Positions 53,238 through 64,000 of a stretch of 64,000 bases of DNA are shown here, in pieces; position 1 is the stretch's first letter, and each line of letters begins with the position of its first letter. Location: the NCBI GenBank assembly GCA_977006965.1, contig OZ345384.1, forward strand, positions 1,612,001 to 1,676,000, given 5' to 3'. Below the pieces are notes generated by a model that was not told where the DNA came from, made no database searches, and saw nothing but the letters and a program-made list of their open reading frames with translations. Position numbers and translations under genes: made by a program. Source of the stretch: Phymatolithon calcareum. Its lineage: Eukaryota; Rhodophyta; Florideophyceae; Hapalidiales.

Positions 53238-56200
53238 GCGTGCATTCCATTAGCCAGCAACCGAAATGCCCTACAATGATCTAAACTGCAGAGAACTGAC
53301 TCATGGATGGCATGGAAAACTTGCACTATTTCAAGATTCTAAGCAAGCTCCCTCACACGGGCATGTATTTAATCCTTTTCGCCATTTCAGCTGGGTGCCA
53401 ATTCAATCGTTATTGTCCTATTTTGATGATTATTAGTCCAACAACTGGCCGTGCAGCCACTCGACGAAAAATTATTATGCCGATTGCTCTGCATGGCCTC
53501 GTTGCGTCTTCCTCGGAAAGTTGTTCCTTAAACATCAGAGCCCACATGTTTGAAAGTCCTTCGTCACGTGCAGGTCCATTCGTTACTTCTGTTTCGAACA
53601 TCAGTGTCTGTACTTCCCTTCCTTGAAGGGAGAGCTGATTTGAAATCGGGTCGAGAGGCCGGCGAACCACTCGGGCGGGCTTGAATGTTGAAAGGCAATT
53701 GCTCCACTGGGCTCGCGCTTCCATTTGCCTGCATCCTTCGCGCCGGAGTCGGCGCCTGGTGATACACACACGATTCTTGTGTGTGGCATAGAATTACTCC
53801 CGAAGAAGTACACCCTCTGGCATTCTGTTCCGCTTGTGAACTTTGCGGATATGTGCGCTTGGTGCAGCTGAATCGATTCGAGACGACAGATTGCTCGGAA
53901 CCGAGCTTGCATGTTCTAACTTCGGATCCCAATGACCTGGACAAGAGTCTCCCTCTGACTTTAGAGTTCCTGCGGAGTTTATTGAGTCAGAACTGTGAAA
54001 GGGAACTGGGGATATCACTATTGACTGTATGCGTGTCTTATACAGTTGAATGCACGTTGAGGGCTTCAATACTTTGGCATGAAAAGAATTAAGGTTAGCA
54101 CTACTTCGAAACATCTTACAATGGCGTACAGTTCTTCCGGCACTCGCACCTCCCTGTTCACAAGTTGGAGATTTCCCCCTTTTAGTAGCCGAGACCCATT
54201 CTATTCCTATTCATCGCGGGCGGACTCGCAGCCTGAACTCAGCCGCACCAAAATGCATCTTGGTACGAAATAAGAAACCCAGCTTGACTGGAGCCCCCGT
54301 GTCTGGCACTTTTCTGGCACCCGCCGTCGCCTATGCCCCCGCAAGCGCATCATGAAATTGGATGTATAACAAGCGGCAATCATGAGCACGATGCCTAACG
54401 CAAACGAAAACATACCCAATGCTACAGATCGCTGCTGAGGAAGCACAGTAACCCCTTCCCTCTGGTCGTCCGCCACCGCCACTGCGCGACGCACGACACG
54501 TTGATTTTCCGACATTAGCATTGACGCGTAATAGTGTGCGTCAGATCCAAGAAGCTGAGCATGTGCACGAAGTGGGAGCGAGAAGTTGCCATCGACTTGT
54601 GGCCCTCGTCTCGGATCTCGTTCGAGTCGATACAAGTCCCTGCACAGCGGCAGAAAGTCCTTGTAAACCAGCCGTTCTAGTGTAGCATCGCGAGATAAAA
54701 CTCTGCTATGCGGAAGAAATAGCGCAAGCGCCCCAGCAGCGAGGGAATCTGCTTCTGGGGAAGATGGGTTGATCGCTTGACGAAGAACCACAATTCGCGA
54801 AATAATGGGCGCTGAGGCACAGGGGGAGATATCGCATGCTGGAGCAATTGTAGAAAAAGCTCGTGCCCGTCACCTCCCCCCTTGTATGCTCCATCGAGAC
54901 CGTTCGTGTCACCGAGTACCACTACGGTACCCTGCCCGAAAAAGGCGAGCCCGAGTACAGCGAGGTTTTCCAGAGGGCTTGCCAGCGAATTATCGAGACC
55001 GAAATTGCTGTTTTTCTTTTCCGCTTTGGTCTGTTGGACACTCAGAGACGAAGTTATCAGTTCTCCATTGCGTGGAAACTTTATGATGGGCGCACCGCTC
55101 TCGATTCGAACTTGATGTCCGTCGATGGCAAGTTCTCCCTTTACCACCACCGACCCGAACGCAATTCCAAAAGGTTCCAAAAGCTGATTCACGGCGTGAA
55201 TGTTTCCACCGCCAGCGACTGGTGTCCAGCGGGAACGGGTGTTATCGTCCTCGAAGCGAATATCCTGCATGACTTCGGTATTGTACCACTCCGCAGCGAC
55301 GATAAGAGCAATTCCATCATTCACCACCAAGTCGCGGATTATGCACCGTTCCGCTTCGAAAAAGTAGTCCTCCGAATCAATAATCAACAATGCAGCATAC
55401 AGCTCACCAACAGATGCGCTCAAACAATTCAGAGGACGGTCAAGAACATCGATAAAGTATCCTTCTTTCCTTAGCGCCATATAAAGTCCTCTGTAGTTGG
55501 TGTGCGGATGATCGCCAAGCCAATGGAGCATATCACGAGTTTCTTTCAAACTGTCGCGCGGTATGTATCCCGGTGGATATCGCAATGAATGGAACATGTC
55601 CCACAGAATGCGGTTTTCCTTTGGCGGAGTTGGCACCAGCTCGACTCGCAGCGGCAGTTCGACAATGCTGTACACCTTCTCTGCAGGGGTCACCACAGCA
55701 ACACTAAGCACCCCTTCAGCGATCAAGGAAGACCGTTGAATGAACAGGCTTCACAACATTTATGTGGACACCAAAACCGGCCGACCAAGGCCAGAACCGC
55801 TGCGGAGGTGTGACCGTGACCTTGAGAAAATTGCCATTTGTACCAGGGCGCCAAATGGCGTCTGCAACACTGCCGAATATACCTGCAGGATTCAGAATTG
55901 TAATGTTCAATGTATACATCTCCGCTTTGAAGAACAGGGGCTGCGAGCAATGCGGCCATAGAAGAAGGCATGAGGTCTTCGAAAAATCGATGCATTCTGG
56001 GAATAAATAAGCGCGCGGCCCGCGAGCAAGCCCGGGCATCCAGTCCGGTGTATTGTCGTCACCGTCTCCATGCAGATGTCTCCGAAGCACGAGGTGGGAT
56101 GACACGAGCGCCGTATCTGAATGCCCGCGTCTCAAACGGTTACCATAGACAGCTGCCTGTAAAGTCCTGGTCAAATGATGCACAGTCCTCGCCGCAGCGG

Positions 56201-58352
56201 CAGCGTCGGCTTGGTCGATGGCGGCCTGCATGCCGACGCGTTCTTTCTGTAGGGCGACAAACTTGGCATCGATTTTGAGCATCATCTTTGCAGCGGCGGG
56301 AATGTCGAGCACACCTGCCCCTTGCTCGAAAAGCGAAGCACCTGGAAGAAGTTTCGCACTTTGCATCAAAGCGCGCTTGATGCTTCCCGGGTTTGCTACG
56401 ACGCGTCTTCGTTCCTCAGGGACTGCCGACATGATGAGTGCAATGGCACCTGCAACGACGGGACTGGCTACGGACGTGCCACTGAGTTTGCGACACTGGG
56501 AGGTGTCCATATGACTTGGCCCGACGAGAGCGCGAGCGTAGGCAACAAGGTCAGGTTTAGTGCGACCTGCGGCACGATGCGGCATACCAAGTTCGTGCAT
56601 AGTCATTCCGCGAGAGCTAAATGCGGCAATAGCCCCGTCAGGTTCGACACCACCAACGCCAACAACCTCAAGCATGTCACCGGGATTATTGAGTGACCCC
56701 CAACTTGGACCGTCGTTACCGATGGCGCTAACGATGATTATGCCGGCGGCTGTGAGCTCGTTGACCTTTTCTGTGAACGGAGCATCTGCAAAGTCCGGTC
56801 CACCAATGCTGAGATTGAGGACATGGACGCCGATGTGCATTGCGTAATTGAAAGCATCCAGAAACCAGCTGGTGTAGCTAACTTGAGCGCCAGTGAAGAC
56901 GCGAAAGGTGTAGAGCTGGACGCCAGGAGCGATTCCCGGGCAGTCGGGGTGGTCACCAGCAATGAGACCTGCAACAAAGGTTCCATGACCCACAGTGTCG
57001 GCGACAGTGCCCTCTCCGGTCCAGTCGGTTCGTTCGACAACATTTGCAAACGACGCAACGCCTGGAGCGAGTCCGGTGTCAAACACAGCGACTTTGACGC
57101 CGGCGCCTGTAAAACCGTGTCGCCACAATACACCTGCCGAAAAGGGATGCAAACTGGAGAGTGAATTGCGTCCGGCACGACCAGATTCGTTTTCCCCTCC
57201 TCGGTGAGTATCCTTTCCAACGGACGATGACGGTGGGGCAGCGGCTTGTGGGGCCCGAAGGGCGGAGCGCTGGGAATCATAAACGCGTCTTACGTGTCGA
57301 GCATTTTTCAGCACTTCTATGAGACCCGGATGCTTCGTTCGGATAACGACGAAGTCAGACGGCGCCTTCCTCGAATACTCGGTACGAGGAGAGAATTGCC
57401 ACGAAAATAGGGTTCGATGGAGAACGCTGTTGACGGATTTTTCGTGCGTATCAATATCGGTGTACTGTCGAAGAGCGACTATGTACTCAATAGGTGTAGC
57501 GAAGCAATGAGCGGTGGTAAGAACGAGAAGAGCGACGAACAAACCGGAAACAACAACATGGGGCATGACGACGGGGGCATTTTTCGTGCCTTCCACCGCT
57601 CCTCGGCGGTGCTACGCAAGACAGGGCTTCTAGTTCGCACGGCGTGAGAGGGTGCGGGCGGGCTCGGCTCCTATATGCCGGAATGAATGTAAACGAACGC
57701 GTAGGTGCTTTGGGCCGGAAAAGAAAATCTGCTTAGAGAAACAGGCGGATTGGTGCTCAATGCAGTGACCCAATGAAAGACGTCCATGTGTTCGGACAAG
57801 TGTAAACTACTTCGCCTGCGTCCATATCAAGTAGCAATGAGTATCAATGAAATTCTGAGGACTGTTGATATTTTCCACCAAACATTGATACAGTATTACA
57901 GTATATGAATAATATGATAGATTATCAACCGAAAATACACAAGAACTGATATTCCTATTTTCGTTGATAGATCACCGAATATCTACTGCCAGCAATGCAT
58001 ACCTTAGTTTGCCTTGATGCAACACGTGTCTGACAGATTGGCACAGTAGATATTTTCGAAATAAAGAACAACTTCTGGCAACATAGTATGAAGACGTGTC
58101 GTCCAGAAGGCAGCTGGTTGTCATTACAGTAGTTGATACTTTGGAAAGTTCTGATATTCATTGATAACGCATAAACGAGACTGATAATCAACTATTCAGT
58201 TAATACTTGAGTATCGATGCTCATTCCTAATATCAACACCACATACTGTCATCAAAGAGAAAACATGCTTTTTGATTCAAGCTTTTCCACGGAAAAGCTG
58301 GAATCAAAAATCTAGCTGGAATCAAAAATCTAGCACACCAACAGCCTGACGG
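53238..58352. repeat. Segmental duplication, copy 2
   Basis: A direct copy of 29158-34565, about 24 kb away in the same orientation. It contains the broken S1P gene. Relative to copy 1 it lacks about 290 bp near 53475, and it has small indels in the AT-rich region upstream of the gene. Confidence 0.92.
54207..57566 (-). pseudogene. S1P: Site-1 protease, second copy, frameshifted
   Basis: Aligned with the intact gene at 30413-33769, this copy has an extra TGAA at 55741-55744 and lacks one base near 54791-54795. The first change ends the frame at 55716 after about 616 residues from the ATG at 57566. That leaves the signal segment, prodomain, whole S8 catalytic domain (Asp, His, Asn and Ser all present) and part of the lumenal region. 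The middle continues in another frame (55726-54677). The second change restores the original frame for the last 194 codons, including the membrane helix. The two shifts sum to +3, so only about 310 codons are out of frame. The truncated product would lack the membrane anchor; whether it is made is unknown. Confidence 0.9.
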
Positions 58353-59365
58353 CAATAATCAAATAAACAGATGATCAACCCGCCACTCGTGGGGAATGTG
58401 CAGAAGGTCCAAGTCTACGTCTTCAAGCTGTTCCGTGGCGAGGTAGCCTCAAGCGTCCGTCTTCATGCCTTTTACTGTACTCCAGTATGGTGGCCAATAT
58501 TTCATCTTGGCGTGAGTGCTCCCCTCATGTCAATGGTGTTACCAATCAGGCACCGTAGCACCAAGCACACAGGAGCTGGGCATACACAAAAAAGACGGAT
58601 TTATCATTGTGACAATCCAGAAGAAAACCGGGAGAGCCTGAATGAATGCAGTGAAAAAGAAAAAAATCTTAGAAAGAGAAAATCAAAGTACACGGTACAT
58701 GGCCCTCGGAGTCCGTTTCGCAGCCTTGGCACAAAGCGAGCTTGACGGCGAGTGAAAGATGCAAATAGTAATCAGCGAGACTTGGTAGGAAAGAGTTGAG
58801 GTACTGCTGTCCAGGAGCACACTCCACAGGCTTGCTGGAGCTCCAGCGGTCTTGTGGATCAGACAAGAACGCGAGCCTTCAATTTGCCCGCCAAAGCAAG
58901 CTCGACAATGGCGGCGCACAGCGTCGCGGAGGAAACGAGCGCATTCAGCTTAGATGCAACCTTGGACCACTCGAACGCAGCTTCTGTTGTAGCACAGAGC
59001 GAGAGGCGAGCTCAATCATGAAGCTTTTGCAAATGGTCACTCATGATAATTATCGTCCTTTTACAACAGATCACTTCTTACCCTGCTATCTACAGACTCT
59101 TGCGCGTGAAACTTAGGACGAATCTCGAACGTTCTTTCCTGAAGAATAGGTTAATTTTGTAGCGTGTCGGGCAGTGTGCACAGCACCCAATAAACGTAGT
59201 CAGTGGGCCCTCTATCTCCTTGTCGCGTGTACAGCGCGATTTCTGTTGCACTACGCGAGGTCAAGGACTTGGCGATTGTGAAGATTCTGTCTCAGGCTTC
59301 TTTGCATTGCTGTCGGATTGCAACAAAAAGCCGGCCGTTTCAAAGAATTCACAGAAACTACTACC
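58353..59365. other. No supported gene
   Basis: Minus-strand 59030-58669 holds coding-like pieces (SKVASKLNALVSSATLCAAI; QQYLNSFLPSLADYYLHLSL) in different frames, probably a decayed gene of unknown type. Confidence 0.3.
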
Positions 59366-59753
59366 AGAGGGACCTTCTTGAGAATTCGATTTTTGCGTCC
59401 GCATTACCAGTCTGAAAAAGTCATCAAATCCAGTCCGAAATATTTTCACTGGTAATGAGGACGCGGCATAGGTATGGCGTGGCTGATGTGCTAATCTATG
59501 GGACATTTTTTCTCATAACGATTTTTAGTTTTCGGACGTGGAATTGCTTTTCAACCAAACTTTTCGTGATGTTCCAAGTTTTTGCTCAAAAGTGTGCAAA
59601 AACATCTGAAGCGAAAGTTTGCAAATCAACACTCAGCCACTGAAAACCTATGCCGCGTCCTGGTAACCAGTCCACGAAATAATGACTGGTAATGAGGACT
59701 TTTTTGACTGGGTCTATGCCGCGATTTTGATGAATTCTCAAGAAGGCCCCTCT
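59366..59753. mobile_element. TIR element of 388 bp with an ACC target duplication
   Basis: Both ends read inward as AGAGGGRCCTTCTTGAG and remain similar for about 70 bp. ACC lies at each edge (59363-59365 and 59754-59756). Inner inverted modules near 59460 and 59650 carry CCTATGCCGCGTCC. The site on the right is continuous with repeat copy B, and copy A lacks the element. Non-autonomous. Confidence 0.75.
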
Positions 59754-61463
59754 ACCAACAAACTTGATACAGTTCAGTCAATCCCCGATAATTGGATCTC
59801 CGAATTTAGAATATCCCTGGATTTCAGAATACAACGAGCAGTGACGGATTCAGTATACTCATAAATTTAATGCAATTTCAATGTTGTTAGAACATTCGAT
59901 ACCTGTATATCATCCAAGCTGAAACCACAGTGCAGGCATTAAATTTGCAAATTTTTTTAATAATCAGTTTGCTGCTTGAAACGGACTTTTAATTTTTTTA
60001 AAAAAAAGTCCGTTTTCAACACATGGCGCCCGAGCGATTTGCTCAGCCACGAACCTGGAACAAAGTTGCTCAATTTCTAATACAGGCCTCCGCGTCCAAC
60101 CGAAATTACCTTTCATCTAGGCGAACATGACCGCCACAGTGCTGGGTATGACGTACAAACCATCTCACGTACATGCAGGTGAGATGGCTTGCTTGTACAT
60201 ACACGTGTAGCACGAGAGATATTATACAAATTCAATTCCAGAATACCTTGGTATCTGGATATATCAAACCGTTCCACATGTGGTGACGAGAAAGTTTCAC
60301 TAATTTACAAATTTAGAGAAAGGTGACCGCTCTGTTGCAACAGAGCGAAGTGGTGGGAGATCGCGCAACTTTGCGCGATCTCCCACCACTCCTGCAGTCA
60401 GTTTCATAAATATATCAGCTAAGCACATGCGTTGCATAGCTCGCCATCAACGCAAATACCTCACCAGGGGGATGCGGGAAATATCGTTTTCAGACCTTTT
60501 TGGAGCAATTGAGAAATGTAAACATGCCGCCATCATTTTTATGCGACAGCCATTATGACTGCAAAAATAGAAGCGCAGCACACTTGGCGACATAGAATCG
60601 TGAAAAGGGTGTCATTTATGAAATAGAAAACTAATGCACTATTGTCGGCTTACAGAATGAAACACGCTCGTTTACGGCTTCAAATGAAACACAGTGTGAA
60701 ATCATAACGATTGCAAGGCACGTAACCGATGAAGTCACTTGGTTGTGATCAAGGCGCCCACTATCCGCGCGGGCAAGGAGCGAAACGGGCAATCTTTAAA
60801 AGCTCTTAGACGAGTGAGAAAAAATCTAAACGGTCACTTCTTTGCGCCCTAATAATTAATCCATGATACTTCATGGACTTAGAGTTGATCTTTCTAGAAG
60901 AAAATTTTTTATAAGTAAAAAGGGTGTGTTTGAAGTTCACACCCAAATATCAAAAAAACCCACTTGGGCGTTTTTTCAGGCGATAATATCTCAGTGCTGG
61001 GAATTTTTCTCAGCATTGGGTTTTCGCGCTTATGGTCCCTTTTCAAAAGCTCTATCCGCATGCGAAGGCGAAAATCTTTTCCAAATTTTCTCTGCTGAGA
61101 TGCGCCCACTTGGTCCTAAGGGCAAAAGTGTCCCCTTTCTGCCTACATCAACGAGCGCGCGAGGAAACTGTCGCGCATTGTAGTTACGGAACATCCCGAT
61201 CCCCACAGAAAGTGTTCATAATTAATGTCAATAGTTGATTTTATTAGGCTCATAGATGGCAGCCTTTCAAACACGCATGTATTGTGCACAAACGTTTTTC
61301 CTATTTGCATACAGATACATTCAAACTGCACAGTTGGATATCAACTTATCGCAACAGTATCAAAAGAGACTTGATACATATTCGGCGTAGCCGTGGGCCA
61401 CCTGGAACAGTTTTTCTTTGATTATTGATATTTCCCGCATCCCCCAGTAACAACTGAACAACG
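59754..61463. mobile_element. Dispersed repeat family, copy B, interrupted at 60468-61444
   Basis: The homologue of 39405-40728, in two parts (59754-60467 and 61445-61463) separated by a TIR element. The second hairpin (60350-60389) has 19 perfect pairs around CT. Confidence 0.75.
60468..61444. mobile_element. TIR element of 977 bp inserted in copy B with a CAG target duplication
   Basis: It starts GGGGATGCGGGAAATATC and ends with the exact inverse, GATATTTCCCGCATCCCC. CAG is present on both sides (60465-60467 and 61445-61447). Copy A shows the unoccupied site CTCACCAGTAACAAC. No transposase is evident; one 106-codon frame inside has no motif. A 3-bp duplication fits CACTA-like or Harbinger-like mechanisms, but the termini match neither standard. 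Confidence 0.85.
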
Positions 61464-61524
61464 ATTGGTCGGCTTTGCTGTGTGCCTCTGATGTTCAGCA
61501 ACAAGTATCGCATATGCGATTTAT

Positions 61525-61548
61525 ATAAATTACATGCATGTAATTTAT
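61525..61548. repeat. Perfect 24-bp palindrome upstream of the NB-ARC gene
   Basis: ATAAATTACATG followed by its exact inverse, overlapped by TATATAAA (61522-61529), a possible TATA box 40-50 bp upstream of the first ATG at 61570 and about 140 bp upstream of the preferred ATG at 61666. Confidence 0.7.
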
Positions 61549-61665
61549 GCATAAATTACAAAATCGCACATGAAGTCACGGCCCTCCCATCTCGCAACCA
61601 AGCCCGCTGTCCTTCTCCATCTCTTCCGCCGTGCACACCCAAGCCCCCCTCTAAACTACTTCGAC

Positions 61666-64000
61666 ATGGAAGCCGCCGGTCTCGCTCTTGCCGTCATCGG
61701 GGAAGCGCGAAATGTTGTAAGTAGCATCACAACGCGAATTGCAAACATCCACCGGGGGCCCGGCACCTTCCAAGCGTTGACCAATGATCTGGCCGAGCTG
61801 ATGGGACAAATGGAAGCTGTGGAGACATATCTTGGATCGGCACCAGCGTCCGCCCCTACTCGCATCCGTGATGCCTTCCTGGAAAAAGTAACGTCCGTGC
61901 GCGACATTCTCCAGAACTGCGACTCAACCTTGGAGGAAGGTTGCGCAAAGGCGTTTAAGGGGAGGAAAGGTGGGGCATCCTCCAAATTCAAGTCTTGGTT
62001 TCGGCGAACAACCCGAGCCACAGCTCTGAGCGACACCATGAAATCAGTCCAACAGCAAGTGGAAAGCGCCTCGAACAAGCTGGAAAATCTGATTGCAACG
62101 TTCGTCACAGAAGAGAACATTCAAGAACGGCATGATGTCGTTGTCACCAAGCTCGACAACATGGGAATGAGCGGTAATGAGAAAGAAGAGTATCGAGTAG
62201 GAGCAAGCACGCCGGCACTCCCCCTAGGCACAATCCTGAACTTTGGTGCGAAGGATGAGGATGGAAAGCCCTGTACGCCCGAAGGAATCTTGAAGGAATC
62301 CATTTTATCGTCGGACTCTTCGTCCACAGTGACTGCAGCGACTGGAGTCATTACGCCTGCGCACGGTGTCCTTGGAATGGCCGGAGTTGGGAAGACTATT
62401 GCTTTGCAAGGACTTGCCTCTGATGACGGCATTCGCAAGCGTTTTCCGCACGGAGTTCAATACATGGCTCTCGGTCAAAAAGCAACGTTCCTAACGGCAA
62501 GAGGAGGAATCGCGAGAATAATGCGTCGTACGGGGGCGTCGGTTTCTGCGTCTGCGGTGGAACAGTCCGAGTCGCTCCCGGAAGTTATTGATGACGCGGT
62601 CGCGTGGTTTGATGGGAAAATTTGTCTTTTTCTTGTGGACGACCTGTGGCCTACGGACGAGAACGAAACCGGGTTCTTGCGTGATATTAGCCAGCTGTTG
62701 AGGAGCTGCGCGAAGAGCCGGATGGCAATAACGACTAGGAGCACGTGCATAGCGTACTCTGCTGGGCGCCGTGTCGACTTCTCGCCAAGAGATGCGCTAG
62801 GGGATGTGTCTGTGAGCATGTTCATGAAGCACGCGAAGCAAGATGTTGCAAAGTACGGGCTTCCAGAACTCACCGGCGCCCTGAGAATAAGCATTGAGAG
62901 AATCCTAAAGCGTTGCGCCGGGTTGCCAATAGCACTGGCAGTTGCAGGAAGTGCAGTTGGTTTCCTCGCAAGTGAACATGGCGATTTTGAAGGTGCATGT
63001 GGCGAGTATGCTTCACTGCTGGAGAAACAGAGCATTCAACTTGGCGAAGAGCAACGCCCAGGAGGCCGGAGCTTGAACGCAGAACTCATCCTCAGCCTTA
63101 AAATCGTGGAAACTGGATTTGTAAAGCTGCAGAGAACACATGCTCTTGTCGTCGACCACACGATCGCCGATCTGTACACAAGTCTGTGCGTGCTGCGAAA
63201 CCAGGCTTGGGTTCCAATGTCAGTCTTGAGCCGAATGTGGAAGGTGGACAAGGCTTTTGTTTTGGCAGTCGTGCGCCTTCTCAGCGGGTTGAGTCTTTGC
63301 AAGCTCACGTTTCGGGAAGATGGAGAAGGTCGGGGGAAAGAAGGTGGTCTTATGCTGCACGATCTGCAATTGGACTTTTGTAGACGACGGGCGGAAATAG
63401 TGAAGACAAGCTCGGTATGGCACGTACAACTTCTGAACGGATATCTGGCACCGGAAGCGAGCACATCTGAAGATTCAGTGATTGCAGATCAAGGTGATTC
63501 ATTTGAACGAAAGTTGTTAGAGCAGAAACCGAGACCGTGGTGGTCCGTCGGAGAGGACGGATATATTGTTGTGGAGCTTGCGAGACATCTGGTGTGTGCA
63601 GATTTGATGATGGAGCTTGGGGCTCTTTTGTTGGATGTGCGTTGGACATATGCACGTGGTAAGATCGGTGGGATGTTGGCACTGAAATCAGAGTTTGACT
63701 GTCTGCTGGCGCTTGGGGAGGAAGTTATTCCACAAAGAGTGAGACAGAGCTTCGCATTGCTTTGGAAAGCGATACAATTGTCGTGGGGAGGAGTAACGGA
63801 AGGACAGCGACCGTTTCTGTTTCAAATGTGCGGACGGCTGTTCAAGTCAAGGACGGAGAACGCAATTGTAGACGCGTACTTGAAAAGCGTCGAATCGTAC
63901 ACACCAAAGCCGTATTTGCGACCGGTGAACGCGTTTTTCCCAGATCCGCGCAGCGCGCAGATCATGGAGATCCCCGTGCGAGGAGTGTGCTTGACAGTTG
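61666..64000 (+). CDS. NB-ARC STAND ATPase, NLR/APAF1-like, runs off the window
   Basis: No stop codon occurs from 61555 to the window end, giving at least 778 residues from the ATG at 61666 (MEAAGLALAVIGEARNVVSS). An in-frame ATG at 61570 would add 32 residues that look unstructured. Residues 1-150 form predicted helices with a hydrophobic start and coiled-coil character. The NB-ARC core follows: P-loop GMAGVGKT (about 237-244), Walker B LFLVDDLW (about 320-327), MAITTRS (sensor-like), CAGLPIALAVAG (GLPL-type, about 417), and LMLHDLQLDF (MHD-like, about 562). Next is a helical segment ALLLDVRWTYARGK, typical of the arm between NB-ARC and WD40 repeats in APAF1-like proteins. The last residues (MEIPVRGVCLTV) could open a beta-propeller. 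Such proteins are nucleotide switches that oligomerise on ligand sensing, usually in immunity or cell death. No introns are visible. The C-terminal sensor lies outside the window. Confidence 0.88.
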   Translation, partial: MEAAGLALAVIGEARNVVSSITTRIANIHRGPGTFQALTNDLAELMGQMEAVETYLGSAPASAPTRIRDAFLEKVTSVRDILQNCDSTLEEGCAKAFKGRKGGASSKFKSWFRRTTRATALSDTMKSVQQQVESASNKLENLIATFVTEENIQERHDVVVTKLDNMGMSGNEKEEYRVGASTPALPLGTILNFGAKDEDGKPCTPEGILKESILSSDSSSTVTAATGVITPAHGVLGMAGVGKTIALQGLASDDGIRKRFPHGVQYMALGQKATFLTARGGIARIMRRTGASVSASAVEQSESLPEVIDDAVAWFDGKICLFLVDDLWPTDENETGFLRDISQLLRSCAKSRMAITTRSTCIAYSAGRRVDFSPRDALGDVSVSMFMKHAKQDVAKYGLPELTGALRISIERILKRCAGLPIALAVAGSAVGFLASEHGDFEGACGEYASLLEKQSIQLGEEQRPGGRSLNAELILSLKIVETGFVKLQRTHALVVDHTIADLYTSLCVLRNQAWVPMSVLSRMWKVDKAFVLAVVRLLSGLSLCKLTFREDGEGRGKEGGLMLHDLQLDFCRRRAEIVKTSSVWHVQLLNGYLAPEASTSEDSVIADQGDSFERKLLEQKPRPWWSVGEDGYIVVELARHLVCADLMMELGALLLDVRWTYARGKIGGMLALKSEFDCLLALGEEVIPQRVRQSFALLWKAIQLSWGGVTEGQRPFLFQMCGRLFKSRTENAIVDAYLKSVESYTPKPYLRPVNAFFPDPRSAQIMEIPVRGVCLTV

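Noticed and set aside
54863-55474. 203-codon plus-strand ORF, and similar long ORFs antisense to S1P (for example 32941-33483 and 56738-57280)
   Set aside because: They are shadows of the S1P coding sequence in other frames; no motif, and the S8 motifs on the minus strand explain the openness.
59001-59030. Coding-like minus-strand pieces from 59030 to 58669
   Set aside because: Too short and in different frames; no family recognised, so noted only as a gap comment.
1-64000. CRISPR arrays, prophage or bacterial operons
   Set aside because: No regularly spaced identical repeats, no phage genes and no ribosome-binding sites; introns and LTR elements show nuclear eukaryotic DNA.

Overview
The window looks like nuclear DNA of a multicellular red alga; Chondrus crispus or a close relative is the best guess, made from gene style and not from a database match. 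A few compact genes with no or very few short GT-AG introns (a membrane subtilase of the site-1-protease family, a tandem-C2 copine-like protein, an NB-ARC protein) sit in a large amount of decayed, nested transposable elements. There are no operons, Shine-Dalgarno sites, CRISPR arrays or rRNA genes.

Layout. 0-4.4 kb: a decayed tyrosine-recombinase (Crypton-like) element on the minus strand. 4.9-6.3 kb: a pogo/Tigger-like element whose left terminal repeat is split by a second TIR element. 7-7.6 kb and 12.3-12.6 kb: LINE fragments. 8.9-12.1 kb: an end-to-end PIF/Harbinger element (TAA target duplication, 11-bp terminal repeats, convergent transposase and MYB-like pseudogenes). 13.4-18.9 kb: an internally deleted BED/hAT transposase gene split by a young Copia retrotransposon with nearly identical LTRs. 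20.6-23.7 kb: two genes with introns, a double-C2 protein and a methyltransferase-like protein. 26.7-28.3 kb: a secreted Ser/Pro-rich protein.

29.2-34.6 kb and 53.2-58.4 kb are two direct copies of one segment of about 5 kb. The first carries an intact site-1 protease gene and the second a copy broken by a 4-bp duplication and a 1-bp deletion. Between them lie a LINE RNase H tail, a hAT-type non-autonomous element with a perfect 8-bp target duplication, tandem repeats, a decayed gag-integrase retroelement, an orphan pseudogene, a tRNA-derived sequence and more LINE debris. 59.4-61.4 kb holds a second copy of a repeat first seen at 39.4-40.7 kb. Comparing the copies exposes several insertions by their empty sites. 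From 61.6 kb to the end runs a plus-strand NB-ARC (STAND ATPase) gene with no stop codon inside the window.

Functional links are limited. The S1P-type protease would act in the Golgi on membrane-anchored precursors, the NB-ARC protein is an immune or cell-death type switch, and the C2 protein is probably membrane-associated. The rest records transposon activity: at least nine TIR, LTR or LINE families, with insertion order readable in several nests.
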